Of a DNA stretch of 64,000 nt, positions 36,190 through 46,437 are shown piece after piece. The position numbers were made by a program, and so were the translations under genes. Below the pieces are notes generated by a model. The model did no database searches, was not told the origin of the DNA, and saw nothing but the letters and a program-made list of their open reading frames with translations. Origin of the DNA: Providencia sp. PROV188 (lineage in GTDB: Bacteria > Pseudomonadota > Gammaproteobacteria > Enterobacterales > Enterobacteriaceae); contig NZ_CP097291.1 in NCBI RefSeq assembly GCF_027595165.1, positions 2,294,001 to 2,358,000 on the forward strand, given 5' to 3'. The first letter of the stretch is position 1. The number at the start of each line of letters is the position of its first letter.

Positions 36190-37148
36190 ACAACTGTCAG
36201 CTCATCTAACTGTTGAACAGGAATTTGGCATTGTGGCCAAGGTCTCACCAATTGAGATTGGATCAGTGAAACCGTATCTAAACCTGGAATGGTATTCGGC
36301 GTTAGCCAATTTGCGACCCGCGCTAATTGGGTTAAACCAAAGCTGCTTTCGATGGATGAGCTGATCACAGCCTGCATCCCTAACTGATGAGCTTGCTCCA
36401 CCAAACTACGGCAATAACTCAAGCTGCCCGTTAAGGTCGGTTTAATGATAATAGCCGCCACACCCGGTTGCGCTTCTACTTTGAAGTCATCTTCGCGCAC
36501 ACTTTCATCCCATGCGATGGCGATGCCAGTATCCGCAGAAAATTGCAAAGACTCCTCACGGGTTTTGCATGGCTCTTCAAGGAACGCAATTCGTGCACGG
36601 TAATCTGGATTCACATATTTAGCGAAACCATCTGCTTTTGCTCGGGTCCAGCTGCGGTTAGCATCTAAGCGCAGTTTTAGCTCAGGCACCGCTTCCAATA
36701 ATAAGTTTGCCACCATGCCATCACGCACAGCTTCATAAAGCCCCACTTTCACTTTGGCGACTTTTTCCCCTTCCATGGCATCGAGGCTTAGGATTAGGTC
36801 ATCAGGGTCACCGCTGCATAATGGCGCTTTACGATAATTAGCTTGTTGTGGAAGTTCACCGGTCAGCTCTGCTAATGCACAGCTACAGCCAAAGGCAACT
36901 GAAGGTAAATGGCTTGGCGTCATTGTGCCTTCATTCACCCATTCATTTAGCCATGCGATGGTGTCGGCTGTTGCTTCTTCCAACGTTTCACGGCTAAATT
37001 CTGGCAGAGGTGAAATTTCCCCCCAGCCTTCGCTATCCCCATCTTGTAAACAAACCAAAAGCCCATCACGGGTTTTTAGTCGTTGATAGCGAAGGATAAC
37101 GCCTGCCTCCATCGGCAGGCTGAACGAGTAAAGTTTGGCTTTTCTCAT
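36177..37148 (-). CDS. menC: o-Succinylbenzoate synthase MenC
   Basis: MenC dehydrates SHCHC to o-succinylbenzoate. The 323-residue protein is an enolase-superfamily member with the catalytic lysine motif KVKVGLYE, metal ligands in [15 protein letters not shown] and AWDESV, and the second lysine in [11 protein letters not shown]. The order and spacing match MenC. The ATG at 37148 shares its position with the menB stop, so the two are translationally coupled. The operon order menB-menC-menE is that of E. coli. Confidence 0.96.
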   Translation of the reverse strand: MRKAKLYSFSLPMEAGVILRYQRLKTRDGLLVCLQDGDSEGWGEISPLPEFSRETLEEATADTIAWLNEWVNEGTMTPSHLPSVAFGCSCALAELTGELPQQANYRKAPLCSGDPDDLILSLDAMEGEKVAKVKVGLYEAVRDGMVANLLLEAVPELKLRLDANRSWTRAKADGFAKYVNPDYRARIAFLEEPCKTREESLQFSADTGIAIAWDESVREDDFKVEAQPGVAAIIIKPTLTGSLSYCRSLVEQAHQLGMQAVISSSIESSFGLTQLARVANWLTPNTIPGLDTVSLIQSQLVRPWPQCQIPVQQLDELTVVWQS

Positions 37149-38005
37149 TATGGATTACGCTTATATTTAGAAAAATCTGGCGCACGCTTTTCGTTGAATG
37201 CGTTACGCCCTTCTTGACCTTCATCGGTCATATAGAACAGCATCGTTGCGTTACCCGCTAATTCTTGCAGACCCGCTTGACCATCACAGTCAGCGTTCAG
37301 TGCCGCTTTCAAGCAACGTAATGCCATTGGGCTGTTTTCCAGCATTTCACGGCACCAGCGTACTGTTTCTTTTTCTAAGTCAGCATAAGGTACAACGGTG
37401 TTTACCAGACCCATGTCTAACGCTTCTTGCGCATTGTACTGACGGCACAGGAACCAAATTTCGCGGGCTTTCTTTTGACCGACGATACGCGCCATATAAG
37501 ATGCGCCCCAGCCGCCATCAAACGAGCCAACTTTAGGACCCGTTTGACCGAAAATCGCGTTATCGGCTGCGATGGTTAAGTCACACATCATATGTAAAAC
37601 GTGACCGCCACCGATGGAGAAACCGGCAACCATTGCAACAACAGGTTTTGGACAGGTACGAATTTGACGTTGGAAATCCAATACGTTCAGATGGTGCGTA
37701 CCGCTTTCATCGCGATACCCGCCGTAGTCGCCACGAATTTTCTGGTCACCACCAGCACAGAACGCTTTTTCACCTTCACCCGTTAGGATGATAGTCCCGA
37801 TATGGTCGTCATAACGCGCGTCTGATAATGCTTGGATCATCTCTTTTACGGTTTGCGGACGGAATGCATTGCGCACTTCAGGGCGGTTAATGGTAATTTT
37901 AGCAATCCCTTCAGGGGATTTGTGATATCGAATATCGTCAAAACCTGCTGAGCAATCTTGCCACTCAATCGGTGCGTACAGTTTTTCTTCGCTTGGATAA
38001 ATCAT
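37148..38005 (-). CDS. menB: 1,4-dihydroxy-2-naphthoyl-CoA synthase MenB
   Basis: MenB closes the second ring of the naphthoquinone from o-succinylbenzoyl-CoA. I start it at ATG 38005 ([18 protein letters not shown]), as in E. coli; a TTG two codons earlier opens the frame. The 285-residue crotonase-fold protein has the oxyanion-hole segments [10 protein letters not shown] and [17 protein letters not shown], and the MenB signature [20 protein letters not shown]. It ends FSKYKRNP, the normal family C-terminus. AAGGA precedes the start. Confidence 0.98.
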   Translation of the reverse strand: MIYPSEEKLYAPIEWQDCSAGFDDIRYHKSPEGIAKITINRPEVRNAFRPQTVKEMIQALSDARYDDHIGTIILTGEGEKAFCAGGDQKIRGDYGGYRDESGTHHLNVLDFQRQIRTCPKPVVAMVAGFSIGGGHVLHMMCDLTIAADNAIFGQTGPKVGSFDGGWGASYMARIVGQKKAREIWFLCRQYNAQEALDMGLVNTVVPYADLEKETVRWCREMLENSPMALRCLKAALNADCDGQAGLQELAGNATMLFYMTDEGQEGRNAFNEKRAPDFSKYKRNP

Positions 38006-38017
38006 TATCAAGTTCCT

Positions 38018-38800
38018 TTAACCACAGTGTGATAAAAAATAGTGAAGTGCAGCTGCATAATGTTGGGGATTTTCCCGATGCGCATTATGCCCTGCATTAT
38101 CAATTAGCGTAAACGGCAATGCATATTGTTGCGAAACGCCTCGAAATTTTTGGTCTTTCTCACCGCAAAAATAACAGTAAGGGACCGATAATTGCTTTAA
38201 TGACTCAGCTAAAAATGGTTGTTTGGATAGCGACGTATTTTCTAGCATATCGGCAACGGCCAATGGGTTATTTTGACCTCGGAGTGCTACCAATTTTTCA
38301 CGCTGAGCCGATGTAAGGTCGGCAAAAACCGCTTGTTGATACCAGTCATTCAAAACCTGTTCGATTGGCTGATGTCGAAAACGTTCTGCCCAGCGATGGT
38401 CGTTATCAGCTCTCGCAATACGTTCTTGTTCACTCTGTAAACCAACGTTGCCCCCTTCAATCACCAACCCTTGTAGCCCTTGATGAGTGCTAAAGCAGGC
38501 AAAGTGCATCGCTAAGCGGGCGCCGAGCGAATAGCCAATCAACACATATTGCGAAACAGAGTAACGCGCCAACAACTGAGTCAGTTGCGTATCAAAATCA
38601 ACAAAACCTTGGCAGCCGATATTGCGTGAATCACCATGCCCCGGCAAATCGACCACTAAGCGCGGATAATTGGGGCAAGCCTCAACAATCGATGACCAAT
38701 CATCGTGACTCCCTAATAAGCCATGAAGGAAAACTAGCCACGGTGTTTTTTTGCCGTTGGCAGGTTGTTCCTGACTCGGATAATAGTGCGCCGCTAGCAC
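38018..38800 (-). CDS. menH: SHCHC synthase MenH (alpha/beta hydrolase)
   Basis: MenH eliminates pyruvate from SEPHCHC to give SHCHC. The 260-residue alpha/beta hydrolase has the nucleophile elbow [12 protein letters not shown] (Ser91), the oxyanion LHGLLGS, the acid in FCGEKDQKF and the His in [11 protein letters not shown]. It begins with GTG at 38800, overlapping the end of menD by seven bases, so a GTG start with translational coupling is likely. Lower conservation than its neighbours is usual for this enzyme. Confidence 0.93.
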   Translation of the reverse strand: MLAAHYYPSQEQPANGKKTPWLVFLHGLLGSHDDWSSIVEACPNYPRLVVDLPGHGDSRNIGCQGFVDFDTQLTQLLARYSVSQYVLIGYSLGARLAMHFACFSTHQGLQGLVIEGGNVGLQSEQERIARADNDHRWAERFRHQPIEQVLNDWYQQAVFADLTSAQREKLVALRGQNNPLAVADMLENTSLSKQPFLAESLKQLSVPYCYFCGEKDQKFRGVSQQYALPFTLIDNAGHNAHRENPQHYAAALHYFLSHCG

Positions 38801-40473
38801 GGTAAACTTTCCACGTCTTGCAGTAATTGTTTTAGTGTTCGAGCACCTTCATCCCCATCAACCACTAACTCAATCAGCAGTGTACCGCGTTGCTTGAACC
38901 AGAATTCTTGCACTGTCTCTTTTAAGCTCGACCAATCTGTTGGCGCGCAGTATTGCAGACCAAACATCATCGCCGCACCTTCAAAGCTTACATTTTGTGG
39001 CATGCAATAATAGTTTTGGCGAGCTTCTGGGGAGGTTGGCAGCATCGAGAAAATTTGCCCGCCATTATTGTTCACAATAATCAACACACTAGGAGCAGAA
39101 GGTTCGCGCAACAATGCCAAACTGTTCAAATCATACAATGCGGAGATATCCCCGACGATACCGAGTGTCGGTTTTGCTGTCGCTCTCTGTACACCAGCCA
39201 TCGTCGAGATCAACCCGTCGATACCACTGGCGCCACGGTTACTAAATACCGGGTAACCCGCAGGCAATTGAGCCAGTGCATCAATTAAACGCACAATTAA
39301 GCTATTCCCCACGAAAAGTTGTCCGCAAGGCGGGAGAAGCTCAGGGAGTTGATGCGCTACCGCAGCTTCAGAAAATTGGTTTTGCAGCTGGGTTTGAACA
39401 TGTTGCAAGGTACGATTTGTTAAGTCCGTTAAGCCTTCGCACCATGCACCGCGCGGTTGAGCAGGATGTTGCTCTATCCACCCTTTTACGCTGCAAGTGA
39501 GCTTACGACCCTGATGGTTGGCAGGATCTAAACGCCCGGGAATAGTATCAATTATCCAATACTCTTGAGGATGACACTGGCTTTGCCACTGTAATGCGCG
39601 TTTTCCTGTTATGCTGGAGCCAAACTGAACCACTAATTCTGCTTCATCTAACCAGGCTTTAGCGTTCGGGTGTTGTAACCATAAATCAGCACATGGATAA
39701 GGTTGTCCAGTCTGAGAGAGCACATCACCGATAACTGGCCAGCCTAGTTCTGCCGCCCATTTTGCAACAAGCTCGCCATCATTGCTGCTCATACGCCCTG
39801 CGATCACGACCCCTTTTTTCTGACGCCAGAAATACCAGTCAGCCACTAATGCGACAGTATGGGTTAGAGGTTCGCTTAGCCACGGGTGAGATGATTGCCA
39901 CCAATTACCTAAACTGGCTTGCCACTCGGTTTCCCCTTCAGTTTCACCATACAGCGGTTCAGCAAAAGGACAGTTCACATGGAATGCCCCATGACGCAGC
40001 TGATTCATCCCGCTATCTAGCGCAGAAACCAGCCACTTCGCTGAAATATCGCGCGTGGGTCTTGGTAGCATTAAACTTTCGAACGGATGGCTAGCAAAAA
40101 TATGGGTTTGGCGGATAGCCTGATTGGCACCGCAGTCAATTAATTCTGGCGGTCTGTCTGCCGTGAGGAAAATGACTTTTTCCCCAGTTAATCCAGCTTC
40201 TATCAGTGAGGGATAAAGGTTAGCGACTGCCGTCCCTGAGGTGACAATCACGCCAACAGGTTCTCCACTCGCTTTCGCAAGCCCAAGAGCAAGATGACCT
40301 AATCCGCGCTCATCAAAGTGCGTATGGCAATGAAGTTTTGCATTATTCACAGCGGCTAACGTTAACGGCGTGGAGCGAGAGCCGGGAGCTATGCAGATAT
40401 TTTTCATTCCGTGACGGGCTAGCGCCTCAATAATTACCTCAGCCCAACGGAGATTAAATGCTGAATTCGACAT
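38794..40473 (-). CDS. menD: SEPHCHC synthase MenD
   Basis: MenD is a thiamine-diphosphate enzyme joining 2-oxoglutarate to isochorismate, the first committed step to menaquinone. The 559-residue protein carries the glutamate motif [18 protein letters not shown] that activates the cofactor, the [13 protein letters not shown] segment, and the ThDP-binding [15 protein letters not shown] with [12 protein letters not shown]. It starts [18 protein letters not shown] at ATG 40473. A 157-base gap with AT-rich sequence separates it from menF, within which I see no other gene. Confidence 0.97.
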   Translation of the reverse strand: MSNSAFNLRWAEVIIEALARHGMKNICIAPGSRSTPLTLAAVNNAKLHCHTHFDERGLGHLALGLAKASGEPVGVIVTSGTAVANLYPSLIEAGLTGEKVIFLTADRPPELIDCGANQAIRQTHIFASHPFESLMLPRPTRDISAKWLVSALDSGMNQLRHGAFHVNCPFAEPLYGETEGETEWQASLGNWWQSSHPWLSEPLTHTVALVADWYFWRQKKGVVIAGRMSSNDGELVAKWAAELGWPVIGDVLSQTGQPYPCADLWLQHPNAKAWLDEAELVVQFGSSITGKRALQWQSQCHPQEYWIIDTIPGRLDPANHQGRKLTCSVKGWIEQHPAQPRGAWCEGLTDLTNRTLQHVQTQLQNQFSEAAVAHQLPELLPPCGQLFVGNSLIVRLIDALAQLPAGYPVFSNRGASGIDGLISTMAGVQRATAKPTLGIVGDISALYDLNSLALLREPSAPSVLIIVNNNGGQIFSMLPTSPEARQNYYCMPQNVSFEGAAMMFGLQYCAPTDWSSLKETVQEFWFKQRGTLLIELVVDGDEGARTLKQLLQDVESLPC

Positions 40474-40630
40474 AATGTGCTCGGTAAATTATTCATGATG
40501 CTGAGTGTAATAGGATTGAGAAAAATTTCTTGATCTCAAAACAATTTTTCATGAACTAATTGAAAATAAAAAAGAAATAACCATTTTAGCTATAGGGTTT
40601 TTAGGCTATTTTTTCATTGTGCTTGGTTTT

Positions 40631-41977
40631 TCATTGCGTTTTAAGTAAGGATTTCAGCCCAGCCGCTTTGTTTTCAATTTCTTCCCACTCTTGTTCAGGA
40701 TCTGAACCACTCACAATCCCTGCGCCTGAATAGAGGGATATCTGGGTACCATCAATTTGAGCGCAGCGCAGAGAAACCGCAAATTCACTGCGATTTAAAC
40801 TGACAAAGCCACCCGTTCCTGCATACCAACCACGAGAAAATGGCTCGTGCTCGGCAAGGAATTCACGAGCAACGCGACGGGGTAAGCCGCATACCGCTGC
40901 CGTCGGTTGTAAACGTTGCAAACAATCGCTGTCTGAGGGCGCTAATAGGGTCGCGGCAATGGAGCGATATAAATGTTGGATTTTTCTCAGGCGGATCACC
41001 TTCGCGGGGGAGACATCAATACCCGTTACCGCACCTTGTAATTGCTGACAAATATCATCAACCACCACTAAATTTTCATGCTGGTTTTTACTGTCTTCCA
41101 TTAACCATTTGGCATTTTCAGCTGCAATCCCATCATCAACATGGTTAGCAACCGTACCGGCTAGTGCTTCAGAATTAAGTTGAGTGCCTTGGCGCAAGTA
41201 AAGGCGCTCTGGGGTCGATGACATAAAGCCGGAGTGCGCACTAAACGCCATCATAAAATGGTAGCAATGGTGATTCACTTTTTGGCTAGCAGATAAAAAC
41301 TCTGCCGCAGTTATGGGCTTAGATAGTGACAATTTGGTTTCCCGTGCCATCACCACTTTCTCCATTTTACCTGCACGCATATCGTGAATTGCCCCAGTGA
41401 GTAACGCACACCATTCATCATGATCGGGAATATGCTGCTGCCCAATGATTTGAGTGGATAATGGGGATACGCTATTCGATACCGAATTTAACTGCTGTAC
41501 AAAAGCAATAGCGGCTTGGAGATCCTGTGCACCATCAATATTTAGAGCAACAGTCACCGTTGAGCGCAAGCGGAAGATTTCTAATCGAGGTAGAAAATAG
41601 AATGCGGATTCTCGCTTAAGGGTTTCACTGATACCTTCGCCCACACCATTCCAACCATTAAGGCCCCATAATCGCATATCAGGGATTTCAGTATGCTCGG
41701 AGATAAATTGCTCAGCATCCATGATAGCATTAAATGATTTTACTGTGCCTAACGCACTACATTCCTCTGAGCCAGTACGGTGATACCAATAGAATTGAGG
41801 GTAGCTATCTTGGGACGATAACCACGCTAATCCAGGAAACGCCTCTTTTGCATCCATCTTCCACGCTAAGCGGGTATATTCGTTAGGATTGAGTACTAAT
41901 GTAGACAAATGGGTCAGAATTTCAGCTAATAATTTATCAATTTTTGTTTTTGTCACTTTAGATTCCCACTGCACCAT
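40631..41977 (-). CDS. menF: Isochorismate synthase MenF
   Basis: MenF converts chorismate to isochorismate for menaquinone. The 448-residue protein has the chorismate-binding fold with KVVMAR (general base Lys), SSTPERLYLRQG, LNSEALAGTVAN, QPTAAVCGLPR and SGAGIVSGSDPEQEWEEI. It is a little longer at the N-terminus than E. coli MenF. ATG 41977 is taken as start, though a GTG directly precedes it and neither has a strong binding site. It is the first gene of the men operon; its promoter must lie in the region 41978-42604. Confidence 0.95.
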   Translation of the reverse strand: MVQWESKVTKTKIDKLLAEILTHLSTLVLNPNEYTRLAWKMDAKEAFPGLAWLSSQDSYPQFYWYHRTGSEECSALGTVKSFNAIMDAEQFISEHTEIPDMRLWGLNGWNGVGEGISETLKRESAFYFLPRLEIFRLRSTVTVALNIDGAQDLQAAIAFVQQLNSVSNSVSPLSTQIIGQQHIPDHDEWCALLTGAIHDMRAGKMEKVVMARETKLSLSKPITAAEFLSASQKVNHHCYHFMMAFSAHSGFMSSTPERLYLRQGTQLNSEALAGTVANHVDDGIAAENAKWLMEDSKNQHENLVVVDDICQQLQGAVTGIDVSPAKVIRLRKIQHLYRSIAATLLAPSDSDCLQRLQPTAAVCGLPRRVAREFLAEHEPFSRGWYAGTGGFVSLNRSEFAVSLRCAQIDGTQISLYSGAGIVSGSDPEQEWEEIENKAAGLKSLLKTQ

Positions 41978-42604
41978 CACAACGACATCGATTTACTTAC
42001 AATTATTATATATCGCAATGTAATTTATTAATACATTCATTATTAATAGCACAAGATGTTTAAAAAACCGTCAGATAGAAATCAAAAATGATAAGCTTAC
42101 GACATGGGGGCATTTTCAAAATCATGTCATATCAAACTGTTAAATAAAGTCTCTCACCCTTCTTATTTGTATAACTCCACTATCAACTTATGAGTAAAAT
42201 ATAAAATTTCAATAATTCACCTTATAAACCACTTTTATTCTTTAATTAGTTCTAGATATTGAATCCTAATTAAGATTAATTACTTATTATTTGAAATCAT
42301 AATATTCAGCTTAAGAACTCAGTGATGATCCTATATCTAAATTTTAAAGTTGTAATTTATGTAATAAATGAATATTTAAAACTACAACCAATGAGTTATT
42401 TTTTAGCGCTGATTTTCATTTTTTAATATCAACATAAGCCCTGCGTTTCTAGTAGGTTATGAGTTATAAATTTGAACGTTACAAGCCCCTTGTTTATTAC
42501 TATTAAAAACGAAAAGTAAAAAATAAATTAATCATCAAAGCAACAAGATAATTAGCTCTCTAATTTTATCATTCCACCTTCATTTAATTAATTGGAAATC
42601 CAGA
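41978..42604. promoter_or_regulatory. AT-rich divergent region between menF and xaxA
   Basis: This 627-base stretch is strongly AT-rich and holds no gene I can support. It must carry promoters for menF (leftward) and the toxin pair (rightward). A loose inverted repeat GTTGTA...TACAAC (about 42351-42388) is the only symmetry noticed. Such composition suggests H-NS-type silencing, which is inference. Confidence 0.4.
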
Positions 42605-43816
42605 ATGAATACTCAGTCTAACTATGACAGAATTATTGAAAAGGAAAATATTGGCGATGCAACATTGGCATTGTTAACCAATCAAGACTCCTTATCCGCA
42701 AGATCAGCGGGTATATTCACCCTCGAAGATTTAATTAATATTCACCGACACGTCCAGTTTGCGCTAACCCTTCCTATCAAAGAAATTGATATTTTAAAAT
42801 GGTTCGGCATTAATGATAAAAATGATTCATTACTACCAGCTAGTGAATTAACTGAGACGATTCTGAGTATTCGTAAACACGCTAACACCTGGGATAACGT
42901 TGAGCTCAAAGTGAAAGAGCAATCCATTGATTTGTCATTAACAAGTCGTAACATCATACAAACTGGTGATCAAATTCTTGAATATATTAATCACATGCCG
43001 ATTATTCAAAAAATCTCAGATAGCTTAGAGGATTTATCTGAAAGCGACTTAAACCAAATCACCTATCAAAATGACGACCAACAAATTGCCACTGAACTTT
43101 TAAGCATTTTGCAGTTAATTAAAGGAGATATAAAACAGCAATCGATTAAAACCATTCAAATTAAAAACACAGTCTCAGATTTTCGTGCGCATATTACCGG
43201 TGGATATCTTTCAGACTACACCCATGTAGATTCATTACTCTTCACAATAAAAGGACTATATCAACAATTAGAATCTAACGAGGATCCCAGCAATAACGAG
43301 TCATTTTATAAAGAGCTTATCGCCTTTAAGAAAAACGAACTATACCAATTAGAGCAGGAATATAGCCACTTTGTTAAGCTTTGCTTTACAGGTCTTGCGG
43401 GGGGCATTATTGGTTTAGTGATTACAGGCAGTATTTTTGGTGTAAAAGCAGAAAATATCCGTGATAGGAAAAATAAATTAATCAAAGAAATCGAAGGAAT
43501 AAATCATAAGTTACATCAAGAACAGCTACTACAGAAAACTATCTTTGATATTCAAATTAATTTACAAAAAATTGAAAGTTTATTTAAAGATGCACGTCTA
43601 GCTATTGACCACTTAGATTATATGTGGCTCGTAATCCTCACAGAGATTAAACAATCTATTGATATATTTGCAAGGATAAACAATGCAGAAAAACTGATCC
43701 GGTTTATCACGCAATTCAAACGTATCATCACATCTTGGACTTCTATTCAAGATTATTCAGTTCATTTGATTAAGCTATTTGATGAGCTACAAATCAATGA
43801 AAAAAACTCACAATAA
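42605..43816 (+). CDS. xaxA: Alpha-xenorhabdolysin-type toxin subunit A (XaxA-like)
   Basis: The 403-residue protein is almost all alpha-helical and matches the XaxA half of binary alpha-pore-forming toxins of the ClyA superfamily known from Xenorhabdus, Proteus and Yersinia (YaxA). It has an N-terminal segment SARSAGIFTLEDLINIHRHV, long coiled-coil helices, and one hydrophobic tongue at about residues 258-281 (LCFTGLAGGIIGLVITGSIFGV) that inserts into the target membrane. It has no signal peptide, as usual for the family. It is 11 bases upstream of xaxB and must act with it. The pair lies between men and nuo. Confidence 0.88.
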   Translation: MNTQSNYDRIIEKENIGDATLALLTNQDSLSARSAGIFTLEDLINIHRHVQFALTLPIKEIDILKWFGINDKNDSLLPASELTETILSIRKHANTWDNVELKVKEQSIDLSLTSRNIIQTGDQILEYINHMPIIQKISDSLEDLSESDLNQITYQNDDQQIATELLSILQLIKGDIKQQSIKTIQIKNTVSDFRAHITGGYLSDYTHVDSLLFTIKGLYQQLESNEDPSNNESFYKELIAFKKNELYQLEQEYSHFVKLCFTGLAGGIIGLVITGSIFGVKAENIRDRKNKLIKEIEGINHKLHQEQLLQKTIFDIQINLQKIESLFKDARLAIDHLDYMWLVILTEIKQSIDIFARINNAEKLIRFITQFKRIITSWTSIQDYSVHLIKLFDELQINEKNSQ

Positions 43817-43827
43817 AAGGCGTTAAT

Positions 43828-44838
43828 ATGCATGATAACCTCGAATTACCTATGTTACCCTCCATTGATATCTACCAATTAAGGTGTATTTCAAATAGCA
43901 TTAGCTCTTTTAATAAAAATATTCTTAACTACGACTATATTATTTATGGTCGCATTCAAAAAATTGCAATTAAGATTGAAAGACTCAATGAACTGATTAG
44001 AAACTCTGTTCCCATTCTAAAAATCAAATTGAACTATATTATTAAAAATGATGATTATGCATTGCTGACATATGAAAATAATGATGATGATCTATCTGAT
44101 ATTCGCCGAAAAATTGCAATTACAGGCTTTGTCGATGACTTAATGGATGTCAAATTTGAACTTGAAAAGCTTATTTCAAAAACACGCTATACATTAGAAT
44201 CATTATTAGTTTTTCATCTAAATGAACCTAACAAACTGAAGCATTCTCAATATACCAAACAAAAAGAATTTCTTGTTAACTCTAAAAATAGTAAGCAATC
44301 TAAGATTAATGAATTAAATAACAATCTCTCTGTGATCCTCGCAGCAGAAGATATTATATTAAAGCATAAAATTACAGATTTCTTTGACCGATATTTTCAA
44401 GGGAAAGAGCTTATTGATTCTATTGATATCCAACCCAATAAAAAAGACATTCTGAAAGCGGCTATTAGTTATATTCGTAATTTATTAACGATGGTGGATG
44501 ATGGGCTCGAGTTTAGTCAACTTGTTGATGTAAGGATCTATATCAGTGACCAGATTATTGAGGCGCGTGAAGAAATAAATACGATAGATAATAATATATT
44601 TCGACTCTCGCAGCTCATGAGCTATGCCAATGATATTAATCAGATAGAAACCCATAAACAGACCATTATCACTCAAGCCGGCGCTTTAAAATCTTATTGG
44701 GAGTCTTGGTGCGGTTTTATGAGTGAAAAAGTCTCAGAGGAGTGTTTGAATTTCGATCAAATTAAAACCGTTAGCCAAATGTTAATGACCTATTTGAACG
44801 ATATTGAGTACCAATATCAACGACAATTACCGGATTAA
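43828..44838 (+). CDS. xaxB: Alpha-xenorhabdolysin-type toxin subunit B (XaxB-like)
   Basis: The 336-residue protein is helical and Asn/Ile/Lys-rich, with the layout of XaxB: an N-terminal segment LPSIDIYQLRCISNSISSFN, long coiled-coils, and a conserved-looking C-terminal segment YWESWCGFMSEKVSEECLNF. XaxB activates and surrounds XaxA to form the pore. It lacks a signal peptide and has no long hydrophobic stretch of its own. AAGG precedes ATG 43828. The family call rests on pairing with XaxA, length and topology; the individual sequence is poorly conserved between species. Confidence 0.82.
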   Translation: MHDNLELPMLPSIDIYQLRCISNSISSFNKNILNYDYIIYGRIQKIAIKIERLNELIRNSVPILKIKLNYIIKNDDYALLTYENNDDDLSDIRRKIAITGFVDDLMDVKFELEKLISKTRYTLESLLVFHLNEPNKLKHSQYTKQKEFLVNSKNSKQSKINELNNNLSVILAAEDIILKHKITDFFDRYFQGKELIDSIDIQPNKKDILKAAISYIRNLLTMVDDGLEFSQLVDVRIYISDQIIEAREEINTIDNNIFRLSQLMSYANDINQIETHKQTIITQAGALKSYWESWCGFMSEKVSEECLNFDQIKTVSQMLMTYLNDIEYQYQRQLPD

Positions 44839-44875
44839 AAAAATCCCCGTTACTGTTAAGTAACGGGGATTTTAT
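44839..44875. terminator. Bidirectional terminator between xaxB and nuoN
   Basis: A perfect 15-base stem (AAAATCCCCGTTACT 44840-44854 / AGTAACGGGGATTTT 44859-44873) with a GTTA loop and A/T flanks on both sides ends the convergent toxin and nuo transcripts. Confidence 0.92.
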
Positions 44876-44916
44876 CGGAACTGACTTGTTGACTAAACCT
44901 AGCTGTTTACTAAAAC

Positions 44917-46428
44917 TTAGCTAAGTGCTGGCAGTGTCGATGTTGCAATATCAATAATCGGTTGTGGCCACAGACCAAACACAATAACCGCTATCGCACA
45001 CAGCGCTGCAAACACAGTTCCCAACGTCATTTTTTCTGGTCCAGTATAGCGGTCTGCATGTTCTGCATCACGGCTATATAAGCTCGCCATAAAGCGCAAG
45101 TAGTAGAACAATCCAAGTGCACTACCTACCACCACAGCCCCTGTCAGCCACCACAATTGTGCGTATACGGCCGAAAGGATGGCATAGAACTTACCAATGA
45201 ACCCAAGCGTAATAGGAATACCCGCTAGAGATAACATCATCACCGTCATCACCATCGCCAAGACTGGCTTGTGCCAGAATAAGCCGCGGAATGCACTGAA
45301 ATCATCTTGGTCATCACCACGGTATGGGCTAGAAATTACGCTAACCACACCAAACGCACCCAAGCTCGCTAACAAATAGCTCACCAGGTAGATAGCAATG
45401 GTGACTTGTGCCAATTGAGCATCAACACGCATTGCCACTAACGTAACCAGTAAGTACCCCATATGAGCGATAGATGAGTAACCAAGCAGACGCTTCGCAC
45501 TCTTCTGAGTCAATGCCAGCAAGTTACCAAACAAGATTGACGCAATCGCAATCACACCAACAACTGCTAATAATGTATCTGTTTGTGCGATGCCATCAAC
45601 ATGCGTAATTGGTGCTTCTAAGAAGATGCGAACCAACACCGCAAAGATAGCGATTTTACTGCCCGTTGCTAAGAAAGCGGCAACGGGTGCAGGTGCACCT
45701 TGATAAACGTCTGGGGTCCATAATTGGAATGGGAACAACGATAATTTAAAGCCAAAGCCCACAATCATCATACCTAAACCAACTAAAATCAGTGGCGCGT
45801 GAATGCTGCTATTCGCTAAACTTTGACCGACGACGCTGAAGCTTAAGCTACCTGATTCTGCGTATAATAAAGCGATACCAAACAGCAGGAATGACGACGC
45901 TGCTGCGGATAACACCATATACTTGATACCCGCTTCTAAAGTACGGCTACGTTCAAAGGTATAAGCCACCAGGCCAAATAGTGGAATAGAGATCAATTCA
46001 ATACCGATGAACATCGAAGCCATATGGTTCGACATTCCCAGTAGAACACCACCCGTCACCGCAATGCTCAATAAGAGGTAAAACTCTTCTTTGTTATCAT
46101 TAAAGCCTTCTAGCCAATGATAAGCAAAAATAGCGGTACCCATACCTGCGATCAGAACCAGTCCTGAGTAGAACAGTGCAAAACCATCAACTAACAGCAA
46201 TGAAGTCACTGCTCTTGGTAGTAATGCTTCTTCGCCCACTGATGTAGGAATGGCATAGCCGTTAACCCAAATCAGTGAAACAAATGTCAGGAGAAAGCCA
46301 ACAACCGTTATTCCGGCACTGGTTAAATGATCTCGCCGCCACGCAATTGACAGCATCACAATCACTGCAGTCAATCCAGAAAGGATTAACGGCAGCATTG
46401 CTAACAATTCTAAAGTTGTTATTGTCAT
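44917..46428 (-). CDS. nuoN: NADH-quinone oxidoreductase subunit N
   Basis: NuoN is one of the three antiporter-like, proton-pumping membrane subunits of complex I. The 503-residue protein has about 14 membrane segments and the family sequences [40 protein letters not shown] and [20 protein letters not shown], with pump lysines and glutamate in conserved helices. It is slightly longer than the E. coli protein. It is the last gene of the nuo operon, nine bases after nuoM and followed by a terminator shared with xaxB. Confidence 0.97.
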   Translation of the reverse strand: MTITTLELLAMLPLILSGLTAVIVMLSIAWRRDHLTSAGITVVGFLLTFVSLIWVNGYAIPTSVGEEALLPRAVTSLLLVDGFALFYSGLVLIAGMGTAIFAYHWLEGFNDNKEEFYLLLSIAVTGGVLLGMSNHMASMFIGIELISIPLFGLVAYTFERSRTLEAGIKYMVLSAAASSFLLFGIALLYAESGSLSFSVVGQSLANSSIHAPLILVGLGMMIVGFGFKLSLFPFQLWTPDVYQGAPAPVAAFLATGSKIAIFAVLVRIFLEAPITHVDGIAQTDTLLAVVGVIAIASILFGNLLALTQKSAKRLLGYSSIAHMGYLLVTLVAMRVDAQLAQVTIAIYLVSYLLASLGAFGVVSVISSPYRGDDQDDFSAFRGLFWHKPVLAMVMTVMMLSLAGIPITLGFIGKFYAILSAVYAQLWWLTGAVVVGSALGLFYYLRFMASLYSRDAEHADRYTGPEKMTLGTVFAALCAIAVIVFGLWPQPIIDIATSTLPALS

Positions 46429-46437
46429 GGCGAATTA

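Noticed and set aside
42351..42388. GTTGTA...TACAAC symmetry upstream of xaxA as an operator
   Set aside because: Arms are only six bases with a long spacer in very AT-rich DNA; expected by chance.
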